Positions 61,108-64,000 of a DNA stretch of 64,000 nt are shown here, piece by piece; the stretch's first letter is position 1; each line of letters starts with the position of its first letter. Source of the stretch: Salinicoccus cyprini (GTDB lineage: Bacteria > Bacillota > Bacilli > Staphylococcales > Salinicoccaceae); assembly GCF_007713705.1 (NCBI RefSeq), contig NZ_VMSJ01000001.1, positions 124,001-188,000 on the forward strand, given 5' to 3'. The notes beneath the pieces are model-generated. The model was given only the letters and a program-made list of their open reading frames with translations. It was not told where the DNA came from and did no database searches. The position numbers were made by a program, and so were the translations under genes.

Positions 61108-62934
61108 ATGAAATATCTAAAACACGTGTATCCGGCATCTTATCTGCTTGCACCGTCCAGTTATAATGTAGAGCACCTGAAAGAGCACCAGAAGTGCAGT
61201 ATCGGACACTATTCAATGTATTATTCCGACCATGTATACGTTAACCGTTATGGCACTTCAACTGGCGAAGCATTGCTGATCGGGTATTGCTTTGATACGA
61301 GAAATGCTCAAAAATCCCAGCATGAAGTGGTGGAAATGCTTCTATCAAGCTCAACGCTTATAGATGAACTTGAGTACATCAATGGAAGATATATTCTTCT
61401 GATCAATAGAGAGTCCGGGATATTCATCTATTCTGATGCATCGCAACTTCAACCGCTTTGTTATCATGGACCGACAGGTACATTTGCCTCACATGATAGA
61501 CTGCTTGCCGAATCACTTGGAGAGAATGGAATTTCTGTCTCAAAAAGACCAGGAAGTCTTCACACGGAGCTTGATTTTACAAGATTTGAAGAAATCTTTA
61601 AAGTGAACCCAAGTCTGGAAATCAAAGTGGATGATATGAGTTTCAGAAGAATCTATCCAAGAACCCAATTGGAAAGAGTGTCTGTTGAAGAAACTTTTGA
61701 AGCTTCCCGTCCCTATCTTGAAGAAAGCCGGAAGTGGATCAGGGAAAGGGGACAAGATATTTTCCTGACATTGACTGCAGGGATTGACTCCAGAGTATCT
61801 GCATCGCTTACAAGAGATTTTCACGAAAGTGTGGAGTATCTCACTTACTTTACGCCACGCAAGTTTCTGGCTACCCCAATGGCTAAAGAGATACACAGAA
61901 TAGACCAGAGCATAGCAGAGCAGATGAAAAATAATATGGGCTGGAATCATTCAATCGTCAACTTAAGTGATTATAAGCCGGATAAGCAAGTTGCTTCGAT
62001 ACTCGAGGAACGGTTCAATTCAAGGCATGCTTATGGTTTGATCAACTATTATAGAGATGAAAAGGGATATAAGCATGCGCTCCATATCAAGTCCACAGTT
62101 TTTGGCATGGGCAAAGCGGATTTCAAAAAGAGTTTGGATCAGAGTGAAGAGACGCTTGATTTCTATAAGAAATGTGTACATGGTCTACCTAAAAACTTCG
62201 AAAAAAACTATGATGTCGAACATGAAATAGAAAATTATTTCAAAAGAAACCTTGTAGAAGCGAACGTTACAAAAGGCAGACATTACTTTGACCTTTTCCA
62301 CCTGGAATCCAGAATGGGTAACTGGCATAGTACTTTAACATTGGAAACAGATCCGGAAGTGGATGAATTTATCTTTATGAATACCAGAAAGATGATTGAT
62401 TTGATGCAGCAACCTGGATTGAGAGAAAGAAGAAACTTTGAATTCTACAAAACAATCATCAATCACTTCTGGCCGGTTCTGCTGCATTTCGGTATCAACC
62501 AGGAAAAAAATGCATATGAACGTGCTCGGGATAAGGGGATGGACGACCAGCGTTCAATAGCAATCGAAGGCCTTGTGATTCATACTGATGAAAGTATGGA
62601 AATCAAACATTCTGAAGGAAATAAATATCACATCAGACCTGGGGATAACCGAACAAAAGCAGAAAACATCAATTATTTTACAATGAGAAGCAGTAATGAA
62701 ATGCCAGTAAAGGTATCAGTGAAGGGTTTGTATAGCAATCCAAAAGGCAAAGGCATCATAAAGGTGATTATCAGAAGTGTTGATACACATGATGTCTATG
62801 ACATGACAAGTTTGAATGAACCATTAATGCTGGAGGTCGGTCCATCTTCTTACACAGTAATGGTACTCTATAATAGAGACTATGATAAGAAGTCGTGGCA
62901 AGAAGCAGGTAAATTGGAAATAGAAAGATTATAG
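61108..62934 (+). CDS. Asparagine synthase-like protein in the glycan operon
   Basis: A 608-residue protein. Residues 1-150 resemble a glutaminase-like (Ntn) domain without the usual Cys at position 2. At about residues 219-232 lies LTLTAGIDSRVSAS, the ATP-pyrophosphatase P-loop variant seen in asparagine-synthase-like proteins of polysaccharide clusters. The last 100 residues are beta-rich. Such proteins are thought to amidate or otherwise modify sugars or peptides; here a carboxyl group on the exported glycan is a reasonable target. AAAGGAG precedes the ATG. Confidence 0.72.
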   Translation: MKYLKHVYPASYLLAPSSYNVEHLKEHQKCSIGHYSMYYSDHVYVNRYGTSTGEALLIGYCFDTRNAQKSQHEVVEMLLSSSTLIDELEYINGRYILLINRESGIFIYSDASQLQPLCYHGPTGTFASHDRLLAESLGENGISVSKRPGSLHTELDFTRFEEIFKVNPSLEIKVDDMSFRRIYPRTQLERVSVEETFEASRPYLEESRKWIRERGQDIFLTLTAGIDSRVSASLTRDFHESVEYLTYFTPRKFLATPMAKEIHRIDQSIAEQMKNNMGWNHSIVNLSDYKPDKQVASILEERFNSRHAYGLINYYRDEKGYKHALHIKSTVFGMGKADFKKSLDQSEETLDFYKKCVHGLPKNFEKNYDVEHEIENYFKRNLVEANVTKGRHYFDLFHLESRMGNWHSTLTLETDPEVDEFIFMNTRKMIDLMQQPGLRERRNFEFYKTIINHFWPVLLHFGINQEKNAYERARDKGMDDQRSIAIEGLVIHTDESMEIKHSEGNKYHIRPGDNRTKAENINYFTMRSSNEMPVKVSVKGLYSNPKGKGIIKVIIRSVDTHDVYDMTSLNEPLMLEVGPSSYTVMVLYNRDYDKKSWQEAGKLEIERL

Positions 62935-63002
62935 AGAAATACATTTTCGCATTTTAAATAAGATATTCAATCCATATGAATATCTATCATGTGAGGTAGA
63001 CG

Positions 63003-63818
63003 ATGAAATATACGATTGATGATATAGACCAGCTCGACGCATTGGAATGGAAATATGATGAGCAGATTCACATTGTTTTCGACAGCGGCATGATGCAATA
63101 CAATTTTCTAGTGTATCTGAAAGAACAATATGAAAACTTTCTGGTGCTATCCAACGGAGCGGTCGACATTACGAAAAAGACACCGCCCGTTTTCATGAGG
63201 AGTAAATGGATAGAAGACCTGCCATGTTCTCTGGTTTTCCTTGATGATCCAACCATTCATGATATCGGTATGAAACTTGGTTGGGGACAGGGAAGACAAG
63301 AAGAATTTGCATTGGAAGTGTATGACATGATCATAAAGAAGATTGCAGCATTACACAGTGTTGAGACAGATCATATATACTATTATGGTTCTTCTGCTGG
63401 TGGGTTCATGTCCATGGTTCTTGCTTCAATGCATAAAGGCACAAAAGCAATTGTAAACAACCCCCAGACAGATGTAAAAAGGTATCACGAACCTCTCTCG
63501 AAACCTCTCATTGAAGAGATATATGGCAGTATTGAAGCAGCTTATGATCAATATGTCCATCGCTTAAGAGTAGCAGATGCATTTGAACATTATGGGAATA
63601 CTCCCGAGGTACACTACTGTCAGAACAGATTGTGTGTCTCAGATATGAAGCGGCACTATACTCCCTTCCTTGCTGACATGAGTACAAGGAAACTTGGTCT
63701 GGGACAGCTGCAACTTTATTTATATCATGACAAGAAAGCCGGGCATAATCCGCTTGGCAAAGAAAGAACGATTCATTTAATCAAAAGTGTTTTTCTTCAA
63801 TATCAAGATGAGCAGTAG
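63003..63818 (+). CDS. Alpha/beta hydrolase-fold protein (Asp2-like)
   Basis: A 271-residue protein with the nucleophile elbow GSSAGG (about residues 129-134) and a C-terminal histidine in KAGHNPLG (about residue 245), giving a serine-hydrolase triad. The family includes acyltransferases and esterases beside glycan genes, and Asp2 of accessory Sec systems, an O-acetyltransferase. It may add or remove acetyl groups on the glycan. It starts 68 bp after the previous gene; a GATATTCA/TGAATATC hairpin lies in that gap. Confidence 0.65.
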   Translation: MKYTIDDIDQLDALEWKYDEQIHIVFDSGMMQYNFLVYLKEQYENFLVLSNGAVDITKKTPPVFMRSKWIEDLPCSLVFLDDPTIHDIGMKLGWGQGRQEEFALEVYDMIIKKIAALHSVETDHIYYYGSSAGGFMSMVLASMHKGTKAIVNNPQTDVKRYHEPLSKPLIEEIYGSIEAAYDQYVHRLRVADAFEHYGNTPEVHYCQNRLCVSDMKRHYTPFLADMSTRKLGLGQLQLYLYHDKKAGHNPLGKERTIHLIKSVFLQYQDEQ

Positions 63819-63850
63819 GAAAACTCTGCAGATGAGAGGGGAATCTGATT

Positions 63851-64000
63851 TTGAAAAGTAAAGATTTACTTTATGTATATGAAACGATACCTTACCAGCA
63901 GAAAAATATCTATCCATCGGATCTCAATACCAACACGATACTTCAAGTGGACGATGCCATGAAGAAGTATGGGTTTGAAAATAAAGTGAAGAAACTGAAG
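63851..64000 (+). CDS. Start of a further glycan-operon gene (partial)
   Basis: The first 50 codons of an open frame that continues beyond the window. A TTG start follows GAGGGGA at suitable spacing. The N-terminus KSKDLLYVYETIPYQQ looks like the first strand of a GT-B glycosyltransferase, but the fragment is too short to assign. It is in line with the operon to its left. Confidence 0.55.
   Translation, partial: MKSKDLLYVYETIPYQQKNIYPSDLNTNTILQVDDAMKKYGFENKVKKLK

Noticed and set aside
1-64000. tRNA, rRNA, IS elements, integrases or prophage remnants
   Set aside because: I saw no cloverleaf candidates, transposase or integrase motifs, or flanking target duplications.

Overview
The window looks like a chromosome segment of a moderately GC-rich member of the Staphylococcaceae; Salinicoccus or a close relative is my best guess. 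The evidence is a staphylococcal gene order (ltaA, murE, a small conserved gene, prfC, a TerC gene, an htrA-like gene), a MurE with the L-lysine type motif DNPAND, a divergent sigH-like/comK-like pair, DUF2538 and DUF2187 proteins, and TagG/TagH exporters close to the teichoic acid exporters of low-GC Gram-positives. I see no rRNA, tRNA, insertion sequence, integrase or CRISPR array.

Region 1 (1-9.9 kb): a TetR-controlled ABC exporter, an M23 peptidase, and a Tat-exported GMC oxidoreductase with its small subunit and its own TatC. GalU, a second TatC on the other strand and a NERD-domain protein follow. Region 2 (9.9-22.2 kb): a 41-bp tandem hairpin array, a CapA-like protein, and envelope and housekeeping genes (ltaA, murE, prfC). 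Then come a TerC gene behind a manganese-type riboswitch, an HtrA-like protease, a Ktr potassium channel and a degenerate phosphoesterase-fold protein, closed by a second 41-bp array. Both arrays lie between convergent genes. Region 3 (22.2-29 kb): small regulatory and stress-type genes, including two CotF-like gene pairs, the sigma factor/ComK pair, a membrane metallopeptidase with a kinase-like N-terminus, a MarR and a TipA-type MerR regulator.

Region 4 (29-37.5 kb) is a first surface-glycopolymer operon: tagG, glycosyltransferases, two coiled-coil proteins and tagH. Region 5 (37.5-48.4 kb) holds a leucine-rich-repeat surface protein and a VTC/DUF4956/CotH cluster. A thiamine-precursor ABC operon follows, with a TPP riboswitch and an unexpected acyl-CoA dehydrogenase-like enzyme. 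GNAT, DUF2538 and LytR-CpsA-Psr genes end the region. Region 6 (48.4-64 kb) is a second, visibly more AT-rich glycopolymer locus: a glycosyltransferase behind a 35-codon reading frame, a GW-repeat glucosaminidase, and a second tagG...tagH operon. That operon carries a CgeB/GT2 fusion, a heparinase II/III-like protein, an asparagine-synthase-like protein and an alpha/beta hydrolase, and runs off the window end.

The overall theme is the cell envelope. GalU makes UDP-glucose, LtaA handles the lipoteichoic acid anchor and MurE builds peptidoglycan. Two TagGH exporters would move two different glycans, an LCP protein could attach them to the wall, and a glucosaminidase remodels the wall. All functions are read from sequence and context; no database search was possible.
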